Positions 17,015 to 26,277 of a stretch of 64,000 nt of DNA are shown here, one piece after another (the stretch's first letter is position 1; every line of letters starts with the position of its first letter). Below the pieces are notes generated by a model. It saw only the letters and a list, made by a program, of their open reading frames with translations. It was not told the origin of the DNA and made no database searches. The DNA is from Hyphomicrobiales bacterium. Its GTDB lineage: Bacteria; Pseudomonadota; Alphaproteobacteria; Rhizobiales; Rhizobiaceae. A program made the position numbers and the translations under genes. The DNA is taken from NCBI GenBank assembly GCA_900467685.1, contig UBQX01000006.1:310001-374000 (forward strand). Direction: 5' to 3'.

Positions 17015-17610
17015 CGTTTTTCAGGAAAGCCGGCGCGCGGCTGGTCGAGAAGACCCATGCCTACAAGGGCTGGAACAATCTCTACCAGCTGATCATCGAT
17101 TATACGGGGTCCGACGGAGAAACGGCGCGACTGCGCCGGGAAGTCGTCGATCACGGCTCAGCGGCCGCGATCCTGCTCTACGATCCGGTCAAGGACCTCG
17201 TCGTTCTGGTGCGCCAGTTTCGCACCGCGACCTTTTATCTCGCGCGTGAAGCTTTTGTGCTGGAGGCTGCTGCCGGTCTGCTGGATGGCGACGAACCGGA
17301 AACGGCCGTGCGTCGGGAGGCGCTGGAAGAGACCGGCTATAGGGTCGGGAAGGTGTTTCCACTCTTTCCGGTTTTCGGTTCGCCCGGTGCACTGGCGGAA
17401 GAAGTCCACCTTTTTATCGGGCTGATCGACACAACCCGCCGCGAGGCCGCTGGCGGCGGGCTGGCGGACGAGCACGAGGATATCGAGGTCGTCGAACTTC
17501 CCCTTGATGAAGCCTTTGCCATGGTCGGCGATGGCCGCCTGCCGGATGCCAAGACCGTCATCCTCCTGCAATGGGCGGTGATGAACCGCGCTCTGTTGCA
17601 GGCGAGCTGA
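17011..17610 (+). CDS. NUDIX hydrolase (ADP-ribose/GDP-mannose pyrophosphatase type)
   Basis: 199 residues. The Nudix box reads GLLDGDEPETAVRREALEET-GY with the metal-binding REALEE core. The upstream sequence (LLYDPVKDLVVLVRQFR) and GSPGALAEEVHLFIG resemble NudF/NudK pyrophosphatases that cleave nucleoside diphosphate sugars. ATG 17011 overlaps the oxidoreductase stop by four bases, implying co-translation. Its stop is immediately followed by the converging BON gene. Confidence 0.92.
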   Translation: MTFFRKAGARLVEKTHAYKGWNNLYQLIIDYTGSDGETARLRREVVDHGSAAAILLYDPVKDLVVLVRQFRTATFYLAREAFVLEAAAGLLDGDEPETAVRREALEETGYRVGKVFPLFPVFGSPGALAEEVHLFIGLIDTTRREAAGGGLADEHEDIEVVELPLDEAFAMVGDGRLPDAKTVILLQWAVMNRALLQAS

Positions 17611-17895
17611 TCAGTGCTTTCCCATCCGGCCGACGGCGAGCCGGGACACGACATGGTCTACGCCTTCGACTGATTGCGCGACTTCCTTCGCCTTGTCGAT
17701 CTGCCGCTGGTCGGGCGCCGAGCCGCTCAGGTGAATGACGCCTTTCTGTGCCGCGACGGAGATGTCGAGAGAGTGCACATCCGGTGTCGTCGCCAGTGTG
17801 CCCGCGACTTTCGTCTCGAGCAGCGCGTCCTTCGTCTTCTGGATATGTGTGTGTTCCGGCAGCCCGCCGTGGGTAATCGGAGGTTCGTGTGTCAT
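17611..17895 (-). CDS. BON-domain protein
   Basis: 94 residues with no signal peptide. One BON domain (about residues 22-88: KTKDALLETK, LDISVAAQKGVIHLSGSAPD, AKEVAQSVEGVDHVVSRL). BON domains are thought to bind phospholipid or envelope components, but this copy appears cytoplasmic and is rich in His near the start. Convergent and directly abutting the NUDIX gene. A good ribosome site (GGAGACGGCC) precedes the start. Confidence 0.88.
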   Translation of the reverse strand: MTHEPPITHGGLPEHTHIQKTKDALLETKVAGTLATTPDVHSLDISVAAQKGVIHLSGSAPDQRQIDKAKEVAQSVEGVDHVVSRLAVGRMGKH

Positions 17896-17964
17896 GGCCG
17901 TCTCCTTCCGTTTTCGAACGGAACGCGAAGGGGAGGCAATTGTTCCGGAGTTCCTGGCAGGCGC

Positions 17965-18600
17965 TCAGCCGAGCGACAGGACGCTTTGGGAACTGTCGGT
18001 CGTTGGCGCTTCGCCTGCGGCAACGGCCCGCAGCACCTCGCGATAGATGAGATGCTCCTGCGTCAGCACCCGCGCCGCCAGCGTGTCCGCAGTGTCACCG
18101 GCCAGAACCGGAACTACGGCCTGCGCGAGGATCGGCCCTTCATCCATGCCCTCGGTCACGAGATGCACTGTGCAACCGGCGACCTTCATGCCCGCATCAA
18201 TGGCGCGCTGATGCGTGTGCAGCCCCGCAAAGAGCGGCAGCAGGGAAGGGTGGATGTTGAGAATGCGGCCCTCATAGGGACGAATGAACTCCGCCGAAAG
18301 CAGACGCATATAGCCGGCAAGGCAGATGATGTCCGGAGCGAGTTCGGCGAGCTTCGCGAGGATCGCCCCCTCGTGCGCGGTCTTGCTCTCGTAATCCCGG
18401 CGCTGAAACGCAAACGTTGCGATGCCCAGGGCGGCAACCTTGGCGAGCCCGCCGGCATCCGCCTTGTCGGAAATCACCGCCACGATCTCGGCCGGAAAGT
18501 CCGTCGCGCGTGCGGCCTCCGCCAGCGCGACCATGTTGGACCCGCCGCCGGAGATGAAGACGACAACGCGCTTGCGCTGGCTCGTCATGGGGGAGGTCAT
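17965..18600 (-). CDS. purN: Phosphoribosylglycinamide formyltransferase
   Basis: 211 residues. Transfers formyl from 10-formyltetrahydrofolate to GAR in purine synthesis. Motifs: ISGGGSNM (phosphate loop), [22 protein letters not shown] (catalytic His and Asn in NIHPS) and [13 protein letters not shown] (catalytic Asp). Start 18600 overlaps the purM stop as ATGA, so purM-purN form one unit. Confidence 0.97.
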   Translation of the reverse strand: MTSPMTSQRKRVVVFISGGGSNMVALAEAARATDFPAEIVAVISDKADAGGLAKVAALGIATFAFQRRDYESKTAHEGAILAKLAELAPDIICLAGYMRLLSAEFIRPYEGRILNIHPSLLPLFAGLHTHQRAIDAGMKVAGCTVHLVTEGMDEGPILAQAVVPVLAGDTADTLAARVLTQEHLIYREVLRAVAAGEAPTTDSSQSVLSLG

Positions 18601-19670
18601 AGCGTCAGCGTGCCCTTGTAGACCGTGCCATGCGCGCCTTCCGCACGGGCAACCATGCGGCCGAGGCGGAACACGGTCTCGCCTTCGCCTTCGAGCGTTG
18701 AGGCGACCTCATCGGCCTTCTCCGGCGAAACGACGGCGATCATGCCGACGCCGCAGTTGAAGGTGCGCAGCATTTCATACGGCGCAACGCCGCCGGTCTT
18801 GGCGAGCCACGAGAACACGGCCGGCGCCTTGACGGCATCCAGATCGATCTCGGCGGCAAGATGCTTCGGCAGGACGCGCGGAATGTTTTCCGGGAAACCG
18901 CCGCCGGTGATGTGGGCGAGTGCCTTGATCGCGCCCGTCTCACGGATCGCCTTGAGAAGCGGCTTCACATAAATACGCGTCGGCGTCAGCAGGGCTTCGC
19001 CCAGCTTCTTTTCCGGCGCAAAGGGAGCCGGTGCGTCATAGGAAAGGCCCGAAAGCTCGACGATCTTGCGCACCAGCGAGAAGCCGTTGGAATGAACGCC
19101 CGAGGAGGCGAGGCCGAGAATGACATCGCCTTCGGAGACTTCTTCGGAGGGAAGAAGCTGGCCGCGCTCGGCAGCGCCCACGGCAAAGCCTGCCAAGTCG
19201 TAATCGCCCTTGGAATACATGCCCGGCATTTCCGCCGTCTCGCCGCCGATGAGCGCACAGCCGGACATGACGCAGCCTTCGGCAATGCCCTTGACGATCG
19301 CCGCACCCTGATCCGGGTCGAGCTTGCCGGTGGCGAAATAGTCGAGGAAGAAGAGCGGCTCGGCACCCTGCACGACCAGATCGTTGACGCACATGGCCAC
19401 GAGGTCGATGCCGACCGTGTCATGGAAGTCCGCATCGATGGCGATCTTCAGTTTGGTGCCGACGCCGTCATTGGCGGCAACCAGAACCGGATCCTTGAAG
19501 CCGGCAGCCTTGAGGTCGAAGAGGCCGCCGAAGCCGCCGATCTCGCCATCCGCACCCGGCCTGCGTGTCGAGCGCACGGCTGGCTTGATCTTCTCGACCA
19601 TGAGGTTGCCGGCATCGATATCGACGCCCGCATCGCTATAGGTCAGTCCGTTGCGTCCATCCGCGCTCAT
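18597..19670 (-). CDS. purM: Phosphoribosylformylglycinamidine cyclo-ligase
   Basis: 357 residues. ATP-dependent closure of FGAM to AIR in purine synthesis. Family landmarks: [55 protein letters not shown] and [14 protein letters not shown]. The start at 19670 is supported by GGAG about seven bases upstream (GGAGATCGCTC-ATG) and by alignment to the usual N-terminus; longer in-frame extensions look non-coding. Followed by purN with four-base overlap. Confidence 0.97.
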   Translation of the reverse strand: MSADGRNGLTYSDAGVDIDAGNLMVEKIKPAVRSTRRPGADGEIGGFGGLFDLKAAGFKDPVLVAANDGVGTKLKIAIDADFHDTVGIDLVAMCVNDLVVQGAEPLFFLDYFATGKLDPDQGAAIVKGIAEGCVMSGCALIGGETAEMPGMYSKGDYDLAGFAVGAAERGQLLPSEEVSEGDVILGLASSGVHSNGFSLVRKIVELSGLSYDAPAPFAPEKKLGEALLTPTRIYVKPLLKAIRETGAIKALAHITGGGFPENIPRVLPKHLAAEIDLDAVKAPAVFSWLAKTGGVAPYEMLRTFNCGVGMIAVVSPEKADEVASTLEGEGETVFRLGRMVARAEGAHGTVYKGTLTL

Positions 19671-19982
19671 GAGCGATCTCCGCTGCGATTTCCGGTATAG
19701 GCCCGCCATTGGCATGATGCCCCCCGATATGCAAGACGGATCGCGATTTGAGCGCGGATTTTCACCAGATAAGGCCGCCTCCGGCCACGGAAATGCTACG
19801 GCGGCCCACGAAGTGGAACGCCGGGCCTGGCGCACGCGGCTGGGCGCCGGACGATCGGGAAAGCACCGTCACAATTTCGCTCTATCTTGCAGTGCTCTTG
19901 ACCTTGGCTTCCGGTGCATCCTATCTCCTCCTGTCGATGCTGCACTTGGCTGGATCGACCTCAAGCGCCGCGGACGGACCCG
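19671..19982. other. Divergent intergenic region purM / AI-2E-family transporter
   Basis: 312 bases. It must hold the promoters of purM (minus) and of the transporter-hdaA run (plus). I see no clear -35/-10 pair or operator. One plus-strand frame beginning near 19868 codes for a hydrophobic stretch, but it runs out of frame into the transporter gene and is rejected. Confidence 0.5.
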
Positions 19983-21122
19983 ATGATCAGAAAACTCAGC
20001 TCGCACAATCTCAAACGCCAGCTGGCCTTCTGGCTGGTCGGGCTCCTGTTCCTCGTGATTTTCCTCATGGTGTTCAGCTCCATCCTGCTGCCGTTCGTGG
20101 CCGGCATGGCGCTCGCCTACTTCCTCGATCCGGTTGCCGACTGGTTCGAGCGCCGCGGTCTTTCGCGGCTTATGGCGACTGTCGTGATCCTGGTGCTGTT
20201 TGTTGTCGTCTTCGCGCTTGCACTGGTGATCGTCGTGCCGCTGCTGGCCAGCCAGTTCAACCAGTTCCTCAAGGATCTGCCGGGATACATCACGTCGCTG
20301 CAGCAGCTTGTCACCAAGGCAAGCCCGGACATGCTGCCCGCCTGGGCGCGCGACCAGATCGGCGCGATCAAGGAGAATTTCTCCGCCATACTCGGGGAGG
20401 GAACCAAGTTCCTGGCCACGCTGATGGAGCAGATCTGGAATTCCGGCAAGGCCATTGTCGATGTCGTGTCGCTGCTGGTGGTGACCCCGGTCGTTGCCTT
20501 CTATCTCCTGCTCGACTGGGACCGGATGGTGGCCTGGATCGACAATCTCGTGCCTCGCGACCATGTGCACACGGTGCGGACGCTCTCCAGCGAAATCGAC
20601 ACCACGATCGCCGGTTTCGTGCGCGGGCAGGGCACGCTTTGCATCGTGCTGGGGGTCTACTATGGAACGGCGCTGGCGCTGACGGGCCTCAACTTCGGTT
20701 TGCTCATCGGCCTGTTTGCGGGCGCGATCAGCTTCATTCCCTATATCGGCTCGACGGTCGGCCTTGTGCTGGCCGTGGGTCTCGCCATCGTCCAGTTCTG
20801 GCCCGACTATCTCTGGATCGGCGTTGTCGCCATGGTCTTCCTGTCCGGCCAGTTCCTGGAAGGCAACATCCTGCAGCCGCGTCTGGTCGGTCATCGGGTG
20901 GGCCTGCATCCGGTCTGGCTGATGTTTGCCCTGTTTGCCTTCGGCCTTCTCTTTGGCTTTGTCGGGCTGCTGGTCGCCGTGCCCGTGTCCGCCGCCATTG
21001 GGGTTCTGGTCCGCTTCGCGATTTCTCGTTATCTGGACAGCGATCTCTATTATGGTGATCAGCACCAGCTGCGCGATCTCCATCAGGCAGCGCAGATCAG
21101 CAAGGACAAGACGGTCGAGTAA
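19983..21122 (+). CDS. AI-2E family transporter (PerM/DUF20 type)
   Basis: 379 residues with about seven to eight membrane segments: two near the N-terminus (LAFWLVGLLFLVIFLMVFSS; ATVVILVLFVVVFALALVIV), a soluble periplasmic-like insert (~95-165), then the membrane core with GQGTLCIVLGVYYG, GAISFIPYIGSTVGLVLAVG and the terminal LFGFVGLLVAVPVSAAIGVL typical of the family. Members have been linked to AI-2 export or Na+/H+ exchange; the function here is not known. Precedes hdaA by 15 bases, probably in one operon. Confidence 0.88.
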   Translation: MIRKLSSHNLKRQLAFWLVGLLFLVIFLMVFSSILLPFVAGMALAYFLDPVADWFERRGLSRLMATVVILVLFVVVFALALVIVVPLLASQFNQFLKDLPGYITSLQQLVTKASPDMLPAWARDQIGAIKENFSAILGEGTKFLATLMEQIWNSGKAIVDVVSLLVVTPVVAFYLLLDWDRMVAWIDNLVPRDHVHTVRTLSSEIDTTIAGFVRGQGTLCIVLGVYYGTALALTGLNFGLLIGLFAGAISFIPYIGSTVGLVLAVGLAIVQFWPDYLWIGVVAMVFLSGQFLEGNILQPRLVGHRVGLHPVWLMFALFAFGLLFGFVGLLVAVPVSAAIGVLVRFAISRYLDSDLYYGDQHQLRDLHQAAQISKDKTVE

Positions 21123-21137
21123 TTTCGGTCGTCCAGA

Positions 21138-21848
21138 ATGAGTGTAGTCATGGCGCGTAATGCCGGTGATCATCAATTGCCACTGGATTTTCCCATCGAG
21201 GAGCAAACCTCGCGCGACGACCTGCGCGTGGCGCCGCCCCTGAAGGCTGCCGTTCGTATTGTCGATGGCTGGCCGAACTGGCCATCGCCAGTCGTCATTC
21301 TGGTCGGCCCAGTAGGCTGCGGCAAGTCGCATCTGGCGAGCATCTGGCGCGAGAACGCGGACGCGATCAGCATCGATCCGGTCGCGGGCTCCGATGCAGC
21401 GCGTCAGGCCGTCGGTCACCCCGTGCTTTTCGAAGACGTCGATCGCCGCGAGTTCGACGACACCGAACTCTTCCACGTTATCAATTCGGTCCGCGAAAAC
21501 GGCACCTCACTTCTGATGACCGCGCGCACCTCACCCGCCGCCTGGGATGTCTCGCTGCCCGATCTGATGTCCCGCCTCAAGGCCGCCACGGTCGTCGAGA
21601 TCGGAGAACCGGATGAGGAACTTCTGGCGGACGTGCTGATCAAGCTCTTCTCGGATCGCCAGCTTGCGGTCGAAGACAAGCTCATCGCCTATATCGCTGC
21701 ACGGATGGAGCGCTCGACGGAGGCCGCGCGCCGCATCGTCGAAACGCTCGACCGGCTTGCTCTGTCACGGCGCACGAAGATCAATCGCGCGCTTGTGGCC
21801 GAAGTTCTCTCAGCGTTCGAGGAGGACGATGACAGGGATTCCGATTGA
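21138..21848 (+). CDS. hdaA: DnaA-inactivating ATPase HdaA (Hda homologue)
   Basis: 236 residues. AAA+ protein related to DnaA domain III, lacking the DnaA DNA-binding domain. The N-terminal QLPLDF (residues 13-18) matches the sliding-clamp binding motif QL(x)LxF needed for regulatory inactivation of DnaA. Walker A is GPVGCGKSHL; Walker B region is VLFEDVD. In Caulobacter HdaA with the clamp promotes DnaA-ATP hydrolysis. ATG 21150 is an alternative start; neither has a strong ribosome site. Followed by ppk and ppx. Confidence 0.9.
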   Translation: MSVVMARNAGDHQLPLDFPIEEQTSRDDLRVAPPLKAAVRIVDGWPNWPSPVVILVGPVGCGKSHLASIWRENADAISIDPVAGSDAARQAVGHPVLFEDVDRREFDDTELFHVINSVRENGTSLLMTARTSPAAWDVSLPDLMSRLKAATVVEIGEPDEELLADVLIKLFSDRQLAVEDKLIAYIAARMERSTEAARRIVETLDRLALSRRTKINRALVAEVLSAFEEDDDRDSD

Positions 21849-21921
21849 CTGTCACGAATCCGTCGTCAAACTGTAATACGGCCGCTGGAAAGTGGCTTGA
21901 AATGCGAGGATTTCTGACACC

Positions 21922-24123
21922 ATGGACAGTTCGGCGCCTGCAGCGAATATCAACGAACCGCACGCGGAAGAGGTGATCACCTCGGCCGCCGACGAGTGGT
22001 TCGACAAGCCGGAGCGCTTCGTCAACCGCGAGTTCTCCTGGCTGCAGTTCAATCGGCGCGTTTTGGAAGAAACCCTGAACAACGCCCATCCGCTTCTTGA
22101 GCGCGTCCGCTTCCTGTCGATTTCCGCGACCAACCTTGATGAATTCTTCATGGTACGCGTCGCCGGCCTTGAGGGCCAGGTCCGCCAGAACATCGCCATG
22201 CGCACGCCGGACGGCAAGACGCCGTCGGAACAGCTCGACGCGATCCTGCACGAGATCGACAATCTGCAGATGGAGCAGCAGGCAGCGCTTGCCGTCCTGC
22301 AACAGAACCTTGCGCGTGAAGACATTCTGATCGTCCGCCCTGCGGCGCTGGGACCCGACGACATCGCGTGGCTCGGCGAAGAGTTCCTGCAGTCGATTTT
22401 CCCGGTGCTGACGCCGCTCTCGATTGACCCCGCACATCCGTTCCCGTTCATCCCGAACCTCGGCTTCTCCATCGGCCTGCAGCTCGAAAGCAAGACCGGC
22501 CGCGAACCCATGACGGCGCTCTTGAGGCTCCCCGTCGCGCTGCCGCGCTTCATCCGCCTGCCGGACGCTGGCAATACGATCCGCTATATCACGCTCGAAG
22601 ATGTCGTGAGCCTCCATACGGGCAAGCTCTTCCCGGGCTATGAAGTGCGCGGCTACGGCACGTTCCGCATCATTCGAGACAGCGATATCGAAGTCGAGGA
22701 AGAGGCCGAAGACCTCGTGCGCTTCTTCGAAACCGCGCTGAAGCGCCGCCGTCGCGGTTCGGTGATCCGTATCGAGACCGATTCCGAAATGCCGGACAGT
22801 CTGCGCAAGTTCGTCGTGCAGGAACTCAACGTGCCCGACAATCGCGTCGCCGTTCTGCCGGGTCTTCTGGCGCTGAACACGATGTCGGAAATCTGCAGGA
22901 CACCGCGTGAAGACCTGCTGTTCGAACCCTATAATCCGCGCTTCCCCGAGCGCGTCCGCGATCATGGCGGCGATTGCCTCGCGGCGATCCGCGAGAAGGA
23001 CATGATCGTCCATCACCCGTATGAAAGCTTTGACGTCGTCGTGCAGTTCCTGCTGCAGGCGGCGCGCGATCCGGATGTGCTGGCGATCAAGCAGACGCTC
23101 TACCGAACCTCCAACGACAGCCCGATCGTGCGCGCGCTGATCGATGCCGCCGAGGCCGGAAAGTCGGTGACCGCGCTGGTCGAACTGAAGGCCCGTTTCG
23201 ATGAAGAGGCGAACATTCGCTGGGCCCGCGACCTCGAACGCGCCGGCGTGCAGGTCGTCTTCGGCTTCATAGAATTGAAGACGCATGCCAAGATGTCCAT
23301 GGTCGTGCGCCGCGAGGAGGGGAGGCTGCGCACCTATTGCCACCTCGGCACCGGCAACTACCATCCGGTCACGGCGAAGATCTACACGGACCTCTCCTTC
23401 TTCACCTGCAATCCGGTGATCGGGCACGACATGGCCAATATCTTCAACTTCATCACCGGCTATGGCGAGCCGGAAGAGGGGATGAAGATCGCGATGTCGC
23501 CGACGACGCTGCGTCCGCGCGTGTTACAGCTCATCGCCGAAGAGACCGAACATGCCAAGGCCGGCCGCCCCGCCGCCATCTGGATGAAGATGAACTCGCT
23601 GGTCGATCCCGAGATCATCGATGCGCTCTATCGTGCGAGCCAGGCCGGCGTACCGGTGGAACTCGTCATTCGCGGCATCTGCTGCCTGCGTCCGCAGGTG
23701 CCGGGCCTCTCGGACAACATCCGCGTCAAGTCCATCGTCGGCCGCTTCCTCGAACACAGCCGCATCTTCTGCTTCGGTAACGGCCACGGCCTGCCGTCCG
23801 ACAAGGCGCGCGTCTATATCGGCTCGGCCGACATGATGCCGCGCAACCTCGATCGCCGGGTGGAAACCCTTGTTCCGCTGCACAACAAGACTGTGCATGA
23901 GCAGGTTCTTTCCCAGATCATGCTGGCGAACTTGATGGACAACCAGCAGAGCTACGAGATACTGGAAGACGGAACTTCGAGGCGTGTCGAAGTCGGCGAA
24001 GGTGAAGAACCGTTCAACGCGCAACAGTACTTCATGACCAATCCGAGCCTTTCAGGCCGCGGGGAGGCGCTGACCACGGGTGCTCCGAAACTGTTTGCCG
24101 GCTGGAAGCCGGTGCGAAAATGA
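21922..24123 (+). CDS. ppk: Polyphosphate kinase 1
   Basis: 733 residues, full length. Reversible transfer of ATP gamma-phosphate to polyphosphate. Opens with [19 protein letters not shown] and [13 protein letters not shown] (PPK1 N-domain). The first phospholipase D-like catalytic site has [18 protein letters not shown] then HLGTGNYHP, including the phospho-accepting His; the second site is around [18 protein letters not shown]. Seventy-three bases after hdaA and 12 bases before ppx. Confidence 0.97.
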   Translation: MDSSAPAANINEPHAEEVITSAADEWFDKPERFVNREFSWLQFNRRVLEETLNNAHPLLERVRFLSISATNLDEFFMVRVAGLEGQVRQNIAMRTPDGKTPSEQLDAILHEIDNLQMEQQAALAVLQQNLAREDILIVRPAALGPDDIAWLGEEFLQSIFPVLTPLSIDPAHPFPFIPNLGFSIGLQLESKTGREPMTALLRLPVALPRFIRLPDAGNTIRYITLEDVVSLHTGKLFPGYEVRGYGTFRIIRDSDIEVEEEAEDLVRFFETALKRRRRGSVIRIETDSEMPDSLRKFVVQELNVPDNRVAVLPGLLALNTMSEICRTPREDLLFEPYNPRFPERVRDHGGDCLAAIREKDMIVHHPYESFDVVVQFLLQAARDPDVLAIKQTLYRTSNDSPIVRALIDAAEAGKSVTALVELKARFDEEANIRWARDLERAGVQVVFGFIELKTHAKMSMVVRREEGRLRTYCHLGTGNYHPVTAKIYTDLSFFTCNPVIGHDMANIFNFITGYGEPEEGMKIAMSPTTLRPRVLQLIAEETEHAKAGRPAAIWMKMNSLVDPEIIDALYRASQAGVPVELVIRGICCLRPQVPGLSDNIRVKSIVGRFLEHSRIFCFGNGHGLPSDKARVYIGSADMMPRNLDRRVETLVPLHNKTVHEQVLSQIMLANLMDNQQSYEILEDGTSRRVEVGEGEEPFNAQQYFMTNPSLSGRGEALTTGAPKLFAGWKPVRK

Positions 24124-24135
24124 ACCTGGGACAGA

Positions 24136-25659
24136 ATGGTAGAACCTGACGCACAGGGGCGCTTGCCCGGCATCGCCCCGGTCTCGGTCGTGGATATCGG
24201 ATCGAACTCGATCCGTATCGTCGTCTATGAAGGCATGAACAGATCGCCCGCCGTGCTCTTCAACGAGAAGATGCTGTGCGGGCTGGGACGCGGCGTGGCC
24301 TCGACCGGCCGCATGGAGCCCGAAAGCATCGCCAAGGCGCTGAAGGCGCTGACACGCTTCAAGGCGCTGTCGGACCAGGCGCGCGCCCGCAAGATGTATG
24401 TGCTGGCGACCGCCGCCGCACGCGAAGCCTCCAACGGTTCGAAATTCATTCACGAGGCGGAAGCCATTCTCGGTTGCCAGATCCGCGTTCTGACCGGCCC
24501 GGAAGAGGCGATGTTCTCCGCGCTCGGCGTCATCAGCGGTTTCCATAATCCCGATGGCATTGTCGGCGATCTCGGCGGCGGTTCGCTGGAACTGATCAAT
24601 GTGCAGGGCGGCCATTACGGCTCGGGCATCACGCTGCCGCTCGGCGGCCTGCGGCTTGCCGACCTTTCCGGCAATTCCATCGAGAAGGCCACGGCACTTG
24701 CCCGCAAGATGCTCAAGGACGAGACCTGGCTCTCGGTGGGCGAGGGACGCGCCTTCTATGCCGTGGGCGGCACATGGCGCGCGCTCGCCAAGCTGCACAT
24801 GGAACTGACGAACTACCCGCTGCACATGATGCACGGCTACGAGATCACAACCGCTGAAGCCATGGACCTGCTGGCGCACATAGCCGAGACGCGCGACGTC
24901 AAGGAATTGGCCTGGCAGACCATCTCCAAGAACCGCCGCACGCTCTTGCCCTATGGTGCTGTCGCCATGGCCGAAACGCTGAAGATCATGAAGCCGTCCA
25001 AGGTCGTCTTCTCCGTGCTCGGCGTGCGCGAAGGCTTCCTCTATTCGATGCTGGATGAGGAAGAGCGCGCCAAGGACCCGCTGCTGGCGGCGACCGAAGA
25101 GCTGGCGCTTCTCAACGCGCGCTCGCCCGAGCATGCCCGCGAACTGGTAGCTTGGACTGATAAGGTCATGCCTGCGTTCGGGGTGCAGGAAACGGAAGAG
25201 GAGGCCCGCTACAGGCAGGCCGCCTGCTTCCTCGCCGATGTTAGCTGGCGTTCGCATCCCGATTATCGCGGCATCCATTCGCTGAACGTGATAGCGCAGA
25301 GTTCGCTCGCCGGTGTCACCCATCCGGGCCGCGCCTATATCGCGCTCGCCAATTATTACCGCTACGAGGGCCTTCGTGACGACGGCTCGACGGCAGCCCT
25401 GCTGACGATTGCCACGCCGCGCCTGCGCGAACTCGCAAAGCTGCTCGGCGGTCTGCTGCGTGTCGTCTACCCATTCTCGGCGGCCATGCCGGGCGTCGTG
25501 TCCGATCTCAGCTTCGAGAAACCGGCGAACAATACCGATATCGATCTGGAACTCGTGGTCCCCGCGCGCCTGCGCAATTTCAGTGGCGAACGCGTCGATG
25601 GCCGCCTGCAGCAGCTCGCGAAGCTGACCGGCAAGCGGCTGGCGTTCCGCTACCTCTGA
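24136..25659 (+). CDS. ppx: Exopolyphosphatase (Ppx/GppA family)
   Basis: 507 residues. Removes terminal phosphates from polyphosphate or hydrolyses pppGpp. ASKHA-fold motifs: VVDIGSNSIRIVVYEG (phosphate 1), GDLGGGSLELI (phosphate 2) and ATAAAREASNG. The long C-terminal part contains an HD-like helical region (RSHPDYRGIHSLNVIAQS). Directly behind ppk, so polymer synthesis and breakdown are co-expressed. Confidence 0.95.
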   Translation: MVEPDAQGRLPGIAPVSVVDIGSNSIRIVVYEGMNRSPAVLFNEKMLCGLGRGVASTGRMEPESIAKALKALTRFKALSDQARARKMYVLATAAAREASNGSKFIHEAEAILGCQIRVLTGPEEAMFSALGVISGFHNPDGIVGDLGGGSLELINVQGGHYGSGITLPLGGLRLADLSGNSIEKATALARKMLKDETWLSVGEGRAFYAVGGTWRALAKLHMELTNYPLHMMHGYEITTAEAMDLLAHIAETRDVKELAWQTISKNRRTLLPYGAVAMAETLKIMKPSKVVFSVLGVREGFLYSMLDEEERAKDPLLAATEELALLNARSPEHARELVAWTDKVMPAFGVQETEEEARYRQAACFLADVSWRSHPDYRGIHSLNVIAQSSLAGVTHPGRAYIALANYYRYEGLRDDGSTAALLTIATPRLRELAKLLGGLLRVVYPFSAAMPGVVSDLSFEKPANNTDIDLELVVPARLRNFSGERVDGRLQQLAKLTGKRLAFRYL

Positions 25660-25672
25660 CACTCAAAAAGAT

Positions 25673-25698
25673 TCGCCCGTCAAAGACTTGGCGGGCGA
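25673..25698. terminator. Stem-loop after ppx
   Basis: TCGCCCGTC (25673-25681) pairs with GGCGGGCGA (25690-25698) with one G-U pair. No T-run follows, and the next gene starts 25 bases later, so it may be a processing or attenuating hairpin rather than a true terminator. Confidence 0.35.
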
Positions 25699-25722
25699 GG
25701 CTGAATCACTTTCGGAAGACAA

Positions 25723-26277
25723 ATGGCTGCTTACGCACCCCTGCCTGACATGATCGCGGATTGTAGTCGATGTGCCGGGCTCTGCTGCGCGGCCTTTGCC
25801 TTCGAGAAGTCTGACATGTTCGCCATCGACAAGCCGGTGGATGAGGGCTGCCCGAACCTTAAGCCGGATTTCTCCTGTCGCATCCATGCCGAGCGGGTCG
25901 AATTGGGCTTCAAGGGCTGCACGCTGTTCGACTGTCATGGGGCAGGGCAGCGGGTCACGCAGGACATTTTCGGCGGGCGCACCTGGCGGGACGATCCGGC
26001 ACTTGCCGCGCCCATGTTCGAACTCTTCCGCAAGATGCTGAAGATCCACGACTATCTGCGTCTGATCATCGTGCTGGAGGCCCTGCCTCTGACCGAAGAG
26101 GAGACGAAGGCCGTGGCTCGCTTCCGCGCGGAGCTTTTGCCCGAAAAGGGCTGGGACCGACATTCCCTCGAGGCGTTCGAGGAAATGCGCGTGGTCACGG
26201 AATTCGAGCGTTTCGCGGCAAACCTGAAGGCGAGCCCGGCCGCCAGGGCCTTGCAGGCCCGCTTCTCAGGCCTCTGA
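25723..26277 (+). CDS. Cysteine-cluster protein (YkgJ-like), unknown function
   Basis: 184 residues. The N-terminal half has a metal-site-like pattern: CSRCAGLCC (residues ~14-22), then GCPNL, FSCRIH and GCTLFDCHG, eight Cys in ~65 residues, as in zinc- or iron-chelating YkgJ-type domains. The C-terminal half is helical without motifs. Reads in the same direction as ppx and overlaps the 3' end of rnd (opposite strand) by 12 bases. Role unknown. Confidence 0.8.
   Translation: MAAYAPLPDMIADCSRCAGLCCAAFAFEKSDMFAIDKPVDEGCPNLKPDFSCRIHAERVELGFKGCTLFDCHGAGQRVTQDIFGGRTWRDDPALAAPMFELFRKMLKIHDYLRLIIVLEALPLTEEETKAVARFRAELLPEKGWDRHSLEAFEEMRVVTEFERFAANLKASPAARALQARFSGL

Noticed and set aside
19868-19990. 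Hydrophobic open frame just before the AI-2E-type transporter
   Set aside because: It continues out of frame through the transporter gene with Arg/Gly-rich sequence and has no ribosome site.
21781-25662. Two long minus-strand open frames (548 and 536 codons)
   Set aside because: Antisense to ppk and ppx respectively; low-complexity shadow sequence.
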